Shown piece after piece: positions 11,809 through 23,783 of a stretch of DNA of 64,000 nucleotides. Within the stretch, counting starts at the first letter, position 1. Each line of letters begins with the position of its first letter. The translations under genes were made by a program, and so were the position numbers. Under the pieces are notes generated by a model that was not told the DNA's origin, did not search any database, and saw only the letters and a list, made by a program, of their open reading frames with translations. Source of the stretch: Nautilus pompilius (lineage: Eukaryota > Mollusca > Cephalopoda > Nautilida > Nautilidae); NCBI GenBank assembly GCA_018389105.1, contig JACATO010000690.1:62001-126000 (forward strand). Reading direction: 5' to 3'.

Positions 11809-14800
11809 ATTGCTGGGGGTGGGGGGATTGTTTTACGTTAAAGAAAGTGGCTGAGACTCATAAAATGAAAGTAAATCGATAAAATGAGAATATTATAGCC
11901 ATAGGAAACAATAAAAGCCAGAATGCTTGAAAATAAAAGTGAAGCAATATAAAAAGAAAGAAAATAAGAAATAACAATTAAAAAAAAATATTTGAGAATA
12001 AGTTTAGTATTGTTTGAAAATAAGAGACACCTATTGGCATGAGATTGTTTTCAAAAATAAAAATAAAATGGAATTTTTAAAAAAAGTAAACAACCTAGAT
12101 TTTGTTTTTCTGTAAGTTGACATATTATGACTGTTGGTTTCAGGTGAAAATGAATAAGTAAAGCTGGGAGTTGTCTGTGCTGTCAGTGAAATATGCCGAC
12201 TTCAACAGTAGCTTTAGGGAAGATTAAACCAGGGTTATCTTCCCAAAACAAAGGGCACCTCACTTAAAAAAAACAAAAAAAAACCTGAAAAACCGCAAAG
12301 AACTTGTTTTAGTCCAATTATATTGATCCCAAATAACTTAGACATTCTTTAGTGTAGCCTTTTGTTAAAATTGTGGTGGATTTCTATTTTCCATGGATCG
12401 AACAACATTAAGGAAATGGATTGAAACCACCAAGTGTGACAAATGAAGGCATATATCAGACTGCAATGTGCTGTAAGACTGATATAATCACATAATTCAA
12501 AGCTGGTGATCTCCAAACAATATCAAAATTGATGTTTTTAGAACTAGGCACTAACTTCATGTAAGTAGGCTCATGTTTTATTCATGACATGGCAAATGAA
12601 TACTCTATTTTTCTTTAAAGATCAGCCATGGATAGCAGCGCGTATCTTCCCCATGAAACATTTAATATTAGAATTAAAACACTGGATTACTAGTCACATG
12701 AACTACTACCAAGCCTTAAGTAGAATATAACTTGCTTTATGGGAGAAAAGCTAATTATTGCATATTTCAGAAAAAATTAACACAGCACCTTCATTGTTTT
12801 ATTCTTGAAATTAATATTTTATTTTAGTACGTATGTTGTGAAATAATGTGTTTAAAAAAAACTGTTTTTTTATGCTTAGCCTACTGGTTATCAGAAAAGG
12901 ATCGCATGATAAGTTCCAATGGAAAATAAATGCCTGCACTACTAGCAGATAATTTATTCCAGTAATCCATAATTTATTACAGACCACCCACAATTAACAC
13001 CAAGCCTTGCTGATATTTCAGCTAATATACAGCTATAACCCTCAGTACTGGTGACTGTGGATAACCAAGTGCACCTAACCACTCATTTTGATAACCACAT
13101 CAAGTTTCCTCTTTAATGATTCATGCACAAAGCGGGTAAATCTGATATTTTTAATTGTTCTGGCGAAAAATTAAAAAGCAGTTGACACTATTATGGGAGT
13201 TTTCTCATAAAAGGCCAGCAGCTTTATATGACTGACTACACTGCATATAGGGATAGACATTTCTGCTTGTTGAAAGGACAAGAATTCATACTTAGATGAG
13301 CAGCCATTTCACTGTTAACTGTATTTACCTAAAATAACTGGATGGGACAGGTTTTAAAGCGGTGTAAGTGTAAATTCAAATGATAGTATTTAACTGTCAG
13401 AAAACTGCGGATGAAACCATCAATTCTTCTGCCCTGTCTTCCCTTATGACTGGTTAAATCCCTAATTACTGCTGTAATTTATTGAGTAGATACATACACA
13501 AAATAAGCAGCAGCAAGCTGGAGGAGATACCCTAAAAATGGGGAATGAGGTGCATTGAAAGTACTTGGAAAGGAATAAAAACTGGAGTCTCCAGGGAGAT
13601 CTGACTGATATTGCACAGAAAAGCTCTTCCCATTTAGGCCAAGCTTTACTACTGTATTATGAAGAGAAAAATAAAAGCAAGAGGATTATGCAAACCAAAA
13701 GCATAGTAAACATTTCTGTTGATCTAGTTTATCTACCATTGGATTCATAACAAGTGCCCCCCTTCCATGCCCCTCCCTCCCAACTGTTTGCCTTTTAAAA
13801 CTACAGTGAAAACAAGCATATGGTTTCTTTTGAATGAACACTAAATCATAGGTAATGACAAGAAAGTGAGATGTAGCTGAAAGTGCATAAAAAATTTTGA
13901 GATGAATCTATTGTAAAGGCAGGAAATGTGTAGTGCAATATTAGGAAAATTCAGAGAATTCTACTTTCATAGAATTTCTTTTTTTAAAAATCCAGTATCC
14001 ACAAAAGTCATCTTTTCATTCAAATAAAAACAACACAAGATACTATTTTAAAAGAAAAAATAAGATGTACACAATCAAACAACAGTAACTGAATTCATAA
14101 AACAACTAATCCAGACTGTTTCTCTTTTTTTTCCTTTCTTTAGTTTTATATTAAACTTTTTCTTGCACCATACAAAGGCATTTGCTAAAACACAAACGAT
14201 ATGAGAGACATTCACAGAACACTAAGAAACCATTACTAGAGCTTTAATAGGACCCACACACACTGATGGGCTATTATGCAACTGTGTAACATCCTGCTTT
14301 GGGTTATCATTCCACATGAGTCATCACACCTGTCGGCAGGCAGCCATGTACATGATCATTCAATACCTAAAGTTTTCTTGCTAAAAATCATTTGATGGCC
14401 AGTGTGTGGAATTAGTTCCATCACTAAAGGGCAGTGTTGTGACATGTTGCCAAGGGCTGCATATGGTCCATGAGACCCAGTTTTCCCCATCCCAGACTTA
14501 ATTGATAAAACCACAATATCACCTACTTTTTTTCATTTTTGTCCATAAGGCACGAGTCAATGAACACACACGAGGATTTTAGTAACCCCCATCTTTTTGT
14601 AGCAAATAACAACAACAACAAAAATACAAATTTCTAAAAAATGATGAGTTTGTAAGCAGAGGAAGTCAAAACAATAATACCTAATTAACAGGGCCACCTC
14701 AATGCTAATGATTACTTTGAATGTGAAAAAGATGTAGTTTTACAAACTGTCCTGGTTATTAATAATTTAGTTATTTGTCAAACCACCTCCCCTTCCTTCC

Positions 14801-15684
14801 GAACAATGATGATCCATCTATTTGGCACCTACATGTAGAAGGAAGGTGATATTTTGTCAGCTAAACATTTGAGAATGCAAGACAGAAATGCTTGGGCAGG
14901 CTTGTTATAAACACAATGCTTGTTTGGTTTAAGCATAAGCTTCTTTACAAATAGCACCACCTTAAAGGTAGTTAAACATACACAAGCTGCTAGCAAAGAA
15001 AATCTTTCAATTGTTAAAATCACTCCAGAACTGCTGAACAGGTGATATCTTTTACATTTTTGTTTAGGTAACTGACCTAGGACTTTGACAATGTGCGGGT
15101 AGTTTTCTCTTTTTAGAAATCAAACCATTCCAGGTGATTATAAATACTTTGGGCTACAGTGATAATGCCACCCCCCCCCCAATACAATCAAAGAACTTTT
15201 TGAATAAATGCAGTATTCATGTACTGGAATGGACTCAAGCACACCTTGGTGAACATACCCTCTATTGAAAATTAAATACCTCCTACTGTGCTGTTGTTGA
15301 ATGTCACGTAATTAACAATAAAATAATACAACCAACAATAAATCATTTCTACTGTTATTTTTACAATTGAGTTATTAATGCACCTCAGTATCTACCCAGA
15401 TTACTCTATTGGAAGGTTTTTGATTTCAATATGCCAAAAATAATTAACATATCTTATAGAACGTGGATCCTGATCACTTTAAGTTACTTTCTTTCAAATA
15501 GTCTTTCCATGTATGCACCTGTTTAACTGCATCAAGGTACTAATACGTTTTCCAGGATGGAGTTCATTGTTGTTGATCCTAGTTTAAATCGCTCATTCAA
15601 TGTTTAAAACTAAACTGACAGTAACTAGAACTTTATTAATTTTGTGGAGAATCTTGAAAAGAATAAGAACTATGAAAGGCTATA

Positions 15685-16983
15685 CGAGATCTGTCCAAAA
15701 AGAAACCAAACTTTTAAAACAGCGCACCAACCAGCCGTTGCAGTGTGCTTGCTGACTGCAGTGCTGTGTATCGGTGACCTTGACCTTCAGTCTAATAATA
15801 GCTGCATCACGCCATGTCAGTTAGTCATCAATCTACACGCACTAGAATGAACGTATATTTAGTGCACTTGGCGATATGGCACAAGTTGAACAATGAAGGA
15901 ACTTGTAGAGCAACGTGTTTGTCTGAAATTCTGTTTCAAATTGGGAAAAACTCTTATGGAGACTTTTCTTATGTTGCAACAGGCCTATGGGGAGGATTGT
16001 TTGAGCCGTACACAATGTCACGAGTGGTACCAACGTTTCAAATCGGGAAGAATATCCACCGAAGATAATCCCAAATCTGGACGACCTTCCACGACAACGG
16101 ACAACAATCACATTGAGAAAGTGCGTGCTGTGATCCGTGGAAACCGTTGCCCGACTGCCCGTGAAGTTTCTGAAGAAGTAGGCATCTGTAAAAGTTCACC
16201 CCACATGATTTAAAAAAAAAAAATGAACATGCATCGTGTAGCTACAGAATTTGTGTCGCATCTGCTGACAGATGAACAAAAAGAGAACTGAGTCACAGTC
16301 AGTCAGGAGCTCTTTGGTCGTTCAAATGCTGATGAAAGTTTTCCGAAAAGTGTCATAACAGGTGACAAAATGTGGGGGTACGGCTACTATGTCGAAACAA
16401 AAAGGCAGTCATCGCAGTGGGTTGGATCATTGTCGCTACGACCAAAAAAAGCACGTCAGAGTCATTCAAATGTGAAGGTGATGTTGATTGTCTTTTTTGA
16501 TTGGAAGGGTGTAGTTTGTCATGAGTTTGTTCCACATGGTCATACAATCAATAAAGAGTTTTACTTGGATATCCTGAGGCGGCTTGAGGCATGGAAAAAC
16601 AAAACCTGGATGCTGCACTATGACAATGAACCTGCTCATGCGTCACTCCTTATCTGACTCTTTTTGGCAAAGCACGAGACGACTCTTGTTGCTCAGCCAC
16701 CCTACTCTCCAGATTTGGCCCCTGTGGACGTTTTTTTTGTTACCAAAGTTGAAATCCACCCTGAAAGGTCACCGATTTCAGATGATAGAAGAGATCGAAG
16801 AAAATTCGCTACAAGAACTGTGCACTATCGCTGAAAACGCGTTACAAAACTGGACAAAAATGTTGGGAGCGGTGTATCAACAGAGGAGGGAACTTTTTTG
16901 AAGAAGGCGAGTCTGATTAAATTGTAAGTAAAGCAATAAATTAGTTTTTTTAAAAAGTTCAGTTTCTTTTTGGACAGACCTCA
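15685..16983 (+). mobile_element. Mariner transposon, near full length, inactive
   Basis: The 1299-bp element is bounded by TA at 15683-15684 and 16984-16985. Its inverted repeats share TCTGTCCAAAAAGAAAC. The left end reads CGAGATCTGTCC; the right end, read inward, reads TGAGGTCTGTCC. The length is typical for mariner. It contains one plus-strand transposase reading (separate entry). The well preserved TIRs suggest a moderately young insertion compared with the Tc1 scraps elsewhere in the window. Confidence 0.9.
15893..16901 (+). pseudogene. Mariner transposase pseudogene (DD34D type)
   Basis: Mariner transposase cuts and rejoins element ends at TA. The N-terminal helix-turn-helix part is at 15893-16213, with LVEQRVCLKFCFKLGK, the WYQRFKSGR motif, and SGRPST before the linker. 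An A-run near 16210-16222 disrupts the frame. The catalytic part restarts at about 16360 with TGDKMWGYGY and continues through FFDWKGVVCHEFVPHG. HYDNEPAH carries the second aspartate, and YSPDLAPVD follows with 34 residues between the aspartates, the DD34D signature. One in-frame stop (TGA near 16656) falls between these last two motifs, and the C-terminal part ends near 16901. The order is complete, but the frame break and stop make the copy inactive. Related to the copy at 60.4 kb but clearly a different subfamily. Confidence 0.88.
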
Positions 16984-17127
16984 TAATCTGGTAGACAAAA
17001 AGAAAAATGTTTAGATCATTTATAATTTACTAATAAAAGACAAATTTAGTTTACACTTTTTAAATGGCTGAGAATCAGAGTAGCCCAAACAATTCAGCAT
17101 ATATATAATTTATTATTATAAATTTAC

Positions 17128-17488
17128 TGCTGATTGTTTTTTTTTTTCAGAACAAGGTACTATAGGACCAAGAAATGGCTAAAATGCAACAAGTACTACA
17201 AGAATTATTTGAAGTCTACAAATCAAAATGACAGATTGTTTTCCTATATATTCTGGTTTGATGGAAGTTTGCTGGTAGCCATTTTGCTTAATATTAAAAC
17301 CATGTACGATACACAACATATTGCAATAGAAGAACATCAGACTTCATTGAAGACTTGATATTTATTGAATTTTAGGAACACAATTTCAAGTCTCCAACTG
17401 AATACAGAAAATGTAGGTGTGAATCGGGCTGAAAAATATATTTTCATTTAAAAATAAAATTTTTTAAAGCAAAAAAAAAAAAAAAAAA
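17128..17488 (+). other. Terminal-exon-like or retrocopied 3' end
   Basis: A pyrimidine tract ending in CAG at 17150 looks like a 3' splice site. The next approximately 320 bases hold only short ORFs, including one beginning MAKMQQVLQELFEVYKSK and then a stop. AATAAA lies at 17453-17458 and an 18-base A run at 17471-17488. This could be the last exon of an unrecognised plus-strand gene, a processed retrocopy tail, or chance. No protein match is offered. Confidence 0.3.
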
Positions 17489-17939
17489 CAAACAAAAACC
17501 CAACAAAGTCTCAGCTTTGTTATTTTGCACATTTAACTTTTTCTTCTTTTTTCGATGTGATGTTAAATGTTTTTGGTAAAGGAGACACCATTAATATCTC
17601 TTGATTTACTTGTATGTTGATTAATGTTGAGTGGTTTTCCTGACCTTAACTATAACACTAAAGAGAAGTCATGTCTAACTGATGAAAAACAAAAACCCTA
17701 TACATATTTTCCTGGAAATGAGAATTTTCAGCACTTTGAGGATCAAAATCAAACCCCATACTGAGGCAAAACAAGCATTTCTTACTATTGTTGCCTTGGA
17801 TGATCCAAAGATGATGCAGAATTGTTAGCTTCTGGAACAGAGTACAAAAACTTTTGTTTCTGGCTTCAAAATGAATAACAGCAGAAAGCTGATGATACTG
17901 GGGAGAAAGGATTGTTTTCAGCGTATCTAATGCTCTAGA

Positions 17940-17940
<1 letters not shown>

Positions 17941-17971
<31 letters not shown>
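17941..17971 (+). repeat. Pure (A)31 tract
   Basis: Thirty-one uninterrupted A residues, preceded by GCTCTAGAC. It could be the tail of a recent retro-insertion on the plus strand or simple replication slippage. No recognisable retroelement body precedes it. Confidence 0.9.
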
Positions 17972-17973
<2 letters not shown>

Positions 17974-18892
17974 AATTGTAATGTTTTCATTTGGGCTCCC
18001 CAGAGACATTAGCATCAATAGCATGATCTAAGGGCCTGCTGATTTCAAGTTAATATACTTTACACAGTGCAAATCTATGAGCATTATTTTGTTTTCAGTG
18101 ACCAAACCCTATTCTCATAGCAAAAATTAACATTAATTAATCAATAAATAATGAATTACTCATGATCCTTTGCATTGCCACTTTATGTGATTATCTCCCT
18201 CTATTTTCAAAGTACTGATATACTAGAGTTTTTCCCGGTTTTTTATTACAAGAATGATACACCTGGCACCTAGTAAAAGCAAAACGACACACAAAATTCC
18301 GATCAAATCATACTTTCATATGGACAATAATATTCAGTTTTCACTAATTGCAAATGTCAACTTCAGTCCCCCGAACAGAGAAATTTTAAAATTTGAGGTC
18401 GAAAGAAACACCACCAAAAAGAGCTCTCAAAGTGTTTGAAGTCTGTATTTACTCTAACATTTCACAAGAAATAATGCGCAACCTAACAAACCCTTCCAAA
18501 CGGTTAGGTGCATTGCACGAGCACTGAGGCAGTGTTTTTAATTTCCCAATAATGTTTGCAGTATTTCCTAACTACATTATGATAGGTAGTAACCACATTT
18601 TCCTTGGTTATTCAAGTAGTAAAAAAAAAAAGGAAGCAATTCTCTAATTCCATAAAGTACAACTGGTAATCTGAAAACTTTTCTTTCCAAGACCAACAGC
18701 TGAAAGAATTACTGCTGCACTGAGTCACTGTTGTGCATTGCCTATCAAAAATGCTGCATTTTTACATAATAACATTGGTCAAAACCAAAGGCTGGGAAGA
18801 GAGCAGCAATATAGGAAAATATAAGGCATTAACAGACACTGCATATGCCACTCCTGTCATTTAACATGTAGACATTTTTGTCATTTTTCCTA

Positions 18893-18931
18893 CCCCCCCC
18901 CTGAAAAAACCCTGCAGATGTCCAAGGCCCT
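18893..18931 (+). repeat. Solo terminus of a hAT-like element
   Basis: A C-run followed by GAAAAAACCCTGCAGATGTC and AAGGCCCTA resembles the terminus at 27168-27213 (C-run, AAAAAACCCTGCACGTGCCC, ATGCTCTA), in the same orientation. That second end lies just past a hAT transposase remnant, which supports reading both as hAT ends. No matching left end was seen. Confidence 0.45.
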
Positions 18932-18994
18932 ACATCTAACTAATGATAAAACGTTAAAGTTAAAGTTAAGGGACAACAAGAGAAAACAGCTCAC

Positions 18995-19638
18995 CTTAGC
19001 ATGTTGTATGCAGTAGTAGGCCGCAGTGTCGTGGGTCCAAAACTCGAGATGTGACGATGATGAAGGCTCTCTCTGGTGAGAGCAATGCTGACAGATACAG
19101 CCTGGTCCTCTATGTTCAATAAAACTTCAATATCAAAGTTCTTCATGTCAACATTCCAGTTGAAATACTTCTGAATGGCACCACCAAAGTTGGCTGCTGC
19201 ACACATGGAGTGGAAGCAGTGGTTATCACCAGTTCGATAACAAGTCACGCGAAATGTTGGCTTTGTGGGATCATAGATAGTTTTCTTCAGTCGGGGCTTT
19301 TTACATGGTACTACCTCATCAGCAGTCCCTGCAAGTGCCAAGTCACCTCTTGTATTGTGTGTGTCATTCATGGACAAATTTTCTGTATGCGTGTCAGCTG
19401 TTAAACCATCTGCTTTCCTGTTCTTTTTCCTTTTGTAACTGTTTCTCTTACGCCCACCTTCCTTTTTGGCTGGAGTGAAAATAGATGAAGACAAAATAAT
19501 GTCATCATACTTTTCTGGAACATGAGGTGGTTTTGACTCTATGGGGTGGCTAAATGTGAAGAACTCTGACCAGACTTGCAAACCTTTTGGCCAGTCCACA
19601 TCTTTGACAATATTTTGCAGCTTTTCCATACATTTCAC
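18995..19638 (-). CDS. THUMPD3: THUMPD3-like internal exon (linker and THUMP domain)
   Basis: THUMPD3 is a class I SAM-dependent methyltransferase that, with TRMT112, makes N2-methylguanosine at position 6 and other sites of tRNA. This 644-base exon encodes 214 codons plus two bases. Residues 1-35 follow the N-terminal domain (W23 in LQVW matches the LKVW of the human protein). Residues 58-75 are a lysine/arginine-rich linker that could act as a nuclear or RNA-binding signal. Residues 128-193 are the THUMP core, with FRVTCYRTGDNHCF, the FGGAIQKYFNW block, FDIEVLLNIED and VSVSIALTRESLHHRHI. Residues 200-208, FGPTTLRPT, lead into the methyltransferase domain. The acceptor is a long T-rich tract plus AG just above 19638 and the donor is AAG|GTGAGC just below 18995, phase 2. 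No disruption is seen, so it looks functional. The catalytic exons are not recognised in this window. Confidence 0.9.
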
Positions 19639-20534
19639 CTAAAAACAAAACAAAAAAAAAAACAACAACACTAAAACAAAGCAGCTTTCCTATGTAAGTG
19701 CAACGATGTAATGGCCTCAGAATTATAAATCAAACCTACATCTGATTTTATTATATAAAAGTGGTCTCCTTAAAAATTATAGAACCAATATACATAGCCT
19801 GAGTACGTAGATGATTTCTGTTACATCCATCTAGAATTAACGAAGTGCCTAGATTGCATCTGTTATACATATAACTACATCAATTATATTATATACAAAT
19901 TTAATTTTAAAAACAAACAAACATTCATTTTTAGTGATATAAATATTAAAGTTTACTGTACACAGAATAGGATCTACTTCCTTTTTTTAAATCAATTGTT
20001 CTATATTATAACAATAATAATAACTGTATCAACAAATGACCAAAATAATGATGTAGAAACTCAGCATTATGATCAGCCAGTAATTTAACAACAAATCATA
20101 TACCCTGAAAACAAAAACAACAAAGTAATATTGGACTCCATGTTATTTCTAAATACTGAAGCATGGGCCACGTTATTTATAATAGGAGACCAAGTGAGGA
20201 TTTGCATGAGAATCTGGATTTGACCAAATGCAAATAACTACAAAAAACAACAACAAAAAAAAAAACATCTGAATCTTTCTTCAGAAAAGGTCAATTGTAT
20301 ATTCTTTTGATGTTATGTAAAATCTGCTGAATTCCATAACAGGAGGAGACACAGACAACAAAATTACTATACGTGAGCAGATCACTATAGAGACAGGAAA
20401 GATTGTGCACTAGCTAGATCAGAGATAAGTCTGTATCTCTTACTACTACTGCTAGCTGTTCTCATTTAAGGAATGTAGAATTCATGCTGATGACTGTTCC
20501 TGAATAAAAAAATTTAAAAAATGCAGCAATAAAG

Positions 20535-21090
20535 CTGAAGAGGTTGAAGTGGGCCAGAGCTCACAAAAGCTGGTCCATTAATGCCTGGAAAACAGGTCTA
20601 TCAATGAACATATTTCAATTTCAAATGTCTAATGTTTAGTGATGTAAAGGTGTATCTTAAAGAAACGGCACTTGGTGCCAACGTTTGGCAGCAGATTTCA
20701 TATCCAGCACAGATGAAATTTAAAAACGGGAAGAAAAAAAAAAACTATAGTGTTCTAGTTGACCTTGCCATACAGGCCGAGAATTAACGTTTAAGCAAGA
20801 GAACGAACCAAAAGCCTTCAATGAAATTGTATGTAATGCATTTAGGAATAGACAAAAAAAAATTTTTTTTGAACCTTGAGGTCAGTAAAAGTAAAAGAAA
20901 AATATATTTAGGGTTTAAAAAAATAGGGAAACTTGACATCATAATTTCCAGATTTAGCCCCTATTCAGAATCCCTTTGGATTATCACTTCAAATGTAAAA
21001 TAACTCTAGGAATGCGTCAAATCTCCTGTAAAGCAGCTATTAACCATAACCACTTTGATGAGCCAAAAGCTTAAGAAATGCCCAACTATT
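20535..21090 (+). pseudogene. Tc1-like transposase remnant
   Basis: Plus-strand translation in shifting frames gives KRLKWARAHKSWSINAWK, the conserved segment just before the first catalytic aspartate of Tc1 transposases. GTWCQRLAADF follows, as in the RxxGxR-YQ region. Far downstream PDLAPIQNPFG equals the SPDLNPIENLWG box with the third acidic region. Several frameshifts and stops interrupt it, and no TIRs were identified. It lies upstream of the THUMPD3 exon, probably in an intron. Confidence 0.6.
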
Positions 21091-21436
21091 TATCATCATC
21101 GCCATCTAAGATGATATTAAATAACAGTTTGATTTATATATAGAGAGTGAGATTTAAATATTTGCGCAAAAATTACAACTGTCTCTCAAAACTAAACTAA
21201 AATTAACCAGAATGTTCGCATGCACAGCAATATACGCCATAGTGAGAACAATAGCTGCCCATCTAAAGATCATAACTGGTGACATACTCAGAAGGAAGAC
21301 GCCATATTTCATTATGGAGTATATGCCACACAACAGAGGAACTTCATCTGAATGAATGCATTTAGTTTCACGACATCTGAATACCAGATATTTCAAAAAG
21401 CAATTCAGTAAATGAGTAATATATCTAAAAAAAAAA

Positions 21437-21452
21437 GAGAGAGAGAGAGAGA
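21437..21452. repeat. (GA)n microsatellite
   Basis: Eight GA units after an A-run. A 112-codon minus-strand ORF crosses it and is not considered real. Confidence 0.9.
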
Positions 21453-21889
21453 AAAATACATTAACTATTTGTAATGCATCAATGGAACACAAGCTGTATC
21501 CAGTGCATTTTGAAAATGTGGAATAAATAGCATGATGCTAAAAGCTGCTAAGATGATGCAGCACTCACTGCAACATATTGCCAAATCAACTGACAATACA
21601 CAGACTAGTAATGAAGAATGAAACACAACCAATCAGACTGGGAACAAGATTGGTCAGAGCAATCCAAATCAGTCTTTTTATCATTGTGGTCCTACTTTCA
21701 GTATGGTCAAATGTGAAAACACCACTCTAAAATCTTTTCAAGTAAAGGCACATTTACAGATTTTTAATTTAGCAATTTTAGTATCATATACAAACTAATT
21801 ACAACACCCACATTAACTCCAAGCTTAGATCCAACAAAACAAACACACAGGCTTTATAATAGCATTGGAATTTCATTATTTTATTAATT

Positions 21890-22720
21890 CATTTAGAAAT
21901 AATCAGGTGTCAGGGCACAAAGCTGTGTAAATGCATTGCCAAAGTCGCACTGGATTGGAATCATTGATTTCATGCTTGTATCAATAACATCCAACACAAG
22001 TTCAATAGGTGACAATAATCTGGTGACTAAACCACATGTTCAGTGTCAGCTTCACATTATTTAGATAAATATTTGTCGTCTTCTTGTTGGAAGAAACCGT
22101 GACCAATAAATTGTATACCAATGAATGCCATGTGTCTTTGAAGAATTGTATTCTTATGCATTGTTCCTTCAATTTAATAAATATCTCCAGGTTTATTCAT
22201 ACCAAGAGAGATCCAAATCATGACACTACTACCATGTATTACTGTAGGATGATACACTGATTCAGCAAGTATAAGACAATCTATCATCAAAACAGAACAT
22301 GTTATGAACAAGACATCTGAAACTTTAATTCATCTGACCACAGCACCTTTTTTCTATTCATGAATTGTCCATTTGTTCCCTGGAGCCCTTTAGCTTCATT
22401 TGTATCACTTAATGACTTCCATAGTTACACAGCCATTTAGTACAACAGATATAGAGCATACCTCTTTCTTGGTTATAAGTCATCTATTCCACCTCTTATT
22501 TTCATATATATTAGCATCCATCTGTCTTTGATGGTACTCTTTTTGGTCTGTTCATTTTATGTTCAAATATCTTTTTTTCCCAGTGCATAATGGACATCTT
22601 TGTTGAATATACAAAGTTGTTTAACAGTTTCTCTCTGACAGACAGTTATAGTACCCATTAACACCAGTACAGTGGCTGATGTTGGAAAACTAATCTCCAC
22701 TGTCATAGCCACCTTAGGAA
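21890..22720 (-). pseudogene. Tc1-like transposase remnant, minus strand
   Basis: The minus-strand reading includes KKVLWSDE near the first catalytic aspartate, and HGSSVMIWISLG matching GGSVMVWGCF. It continues with TILQRHMAFIG, then GHGFFQQEDDKYLSK matching FQQDNDPKHTSK, then SPDYCHLLNLCW for SPDLNPIENLW. All are in correct order over about 800 bases. Stops and frame changes are numerous. It is independent of the plus-strand Tc1 copy 800 bases to the left. Confidence 0.7.
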
Positions 22721-22799
22721 CTAAAGTTTCTGGTGAATCTGCTTGATTTTATGCTGTCAGCTAATAGGTCAATTTATGGCCTCAATTAGATGATCCCAA

Positions 22800-23491
22800 T
22801 AGTACCACTGTAGTTGTTTATCTGCTACTTCATAAATTCCAGCACAACTGCTATAAAAACCATACAGACAGTCATTAGCCTCAGCTGAAGCAGACCCAAG
22901 AAAAACGGTGCAATAAATTGCTGGAGAGCTTGACGTATGCACTGCAACTGTTTCCCAGCACCTTGACGCAATTGGCAAGGTGAAAAGGCTCGACAAGTGG
23001 GTGCCTCACGAGTTGAATGAACAACAACAAAATCTTTGATTAGAGATCTGCTCTTCACTTGTCATCAGAAACAAAACCTGGCAAAACCATTACAGCTGAA
23101 AGGTACTGTCATGAATAAAATGTTCATCAGAAACTCTCCCAACAGCAGCCTGCATTGGTGAATCAGAGAGGCCCAATCCAGCTCCATGACAATGCCCATC
23201 CTCATGTTGCAAAAGTGATTTCAGAAACTGAACATGTAGGGGTACAAAGTTTTCCCTCACCCAGCCTATTCACCCGACCTTTTCAAACTTCATGACAGCT
23301 TTCTCCATATGAAATCCTTCTCCAACCAAGCAGCAATTGAAACTGCCTTCCAACAGTTTATCAACTCCAGAAATCCAGATTATTTTCAAAATGAAACTTA
23401 CTTTGATTAATAAACTCAAGTTCAGCAAAGATATGAAGTCTCATTGTTGCAGTAAAAAAAAACCAACAAAACTTTTGTAACAACCTAATAG
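22800..23491 (+). mobile_element. SETMAR/cecropia-type mariner with internal deletion
   Basis: This copy belongs to the mariner lineage that gave rise to the transposase half of vertebrate SETMAR. Recognised in order: ASAEADPRKTVQ.IAGELDV (helix-turn-helix linker) near 22875-22935, then VSQHLDAIGKVKRLDKW with VPHELNE at 22948-23022. A jump follows to KPGKTITAERYCHE at 23072-23115, QPALVNQRGPIQLHDNAHPH with the second catalytic aspartate, then SFSNQAAIETAFQQFI and YFD near the C-terminus. The stretch with the first aspartate is missing, roughly 60 residues. A right terminus ACTTTTGTAACAACCTAATA at about 23472-23491 matches this lineage's inverted repeat (TTAGGTTG..GCAAAAGT). The left end was not found. 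Confidence 0.78.
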
Positions 23492-23783
23492 TAGTCAACA
23501 TCTATGTCTGGCAAAAAACATTTTTAACATGTACACCAACAGAAACAATCTTCAGTTCTCACTCCTTCCTTTTTATAGCATGGTATATTTGACAAACTTC
23601 CTAAAAAGAGCATTATTGACAGGGTCATGAAGATACCCACTGAATAATTTCAAATAATATTTCAGTCTGAACTGCCTCTCCTGTAACACTAAGAGAATTC
23701 AAACTGCGGACCACTAAAACTTCGTAGAACAGATTTCATGACCTTTATCTACTTGAACTAATAACGACAAATCTTAACCACCT

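Larger units (their letters stand above)
5900..15684. other. Long AT-rich stretch without recognised genes
   Basis: Nearly 10 kb with no recognisable exon or transposase on either strand. It contains microsatellites, homopolymer A and T runs and one SINE fragment, listed separately where distinct. I looked for the methyltransferase exons of the THUMPD3-like gene (motifs DPMCG and DLPFG on the minus strand) and did not find them, although a by-eye scan can miss short exons. Confidence 0.45.

Noticed and set aside
17658-17990. 110-codon minus ORF starting with a phenylalanine run
   Set aside because: The start is created by the A31 tract read on the other strand.
21154-21492. 112-codon minus ORF with membrane-like hydrophobic stretches
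   Set aside because: It crosses a (GA)n and A-run, and hydrophobicity follows from T-rich codons; no family match and no splice support.
22769-23058. Two minus ORFs of 75 and 77 codons
   Set aside because: They are antisense shadows of the plus-strand SETMAR-type mariner.
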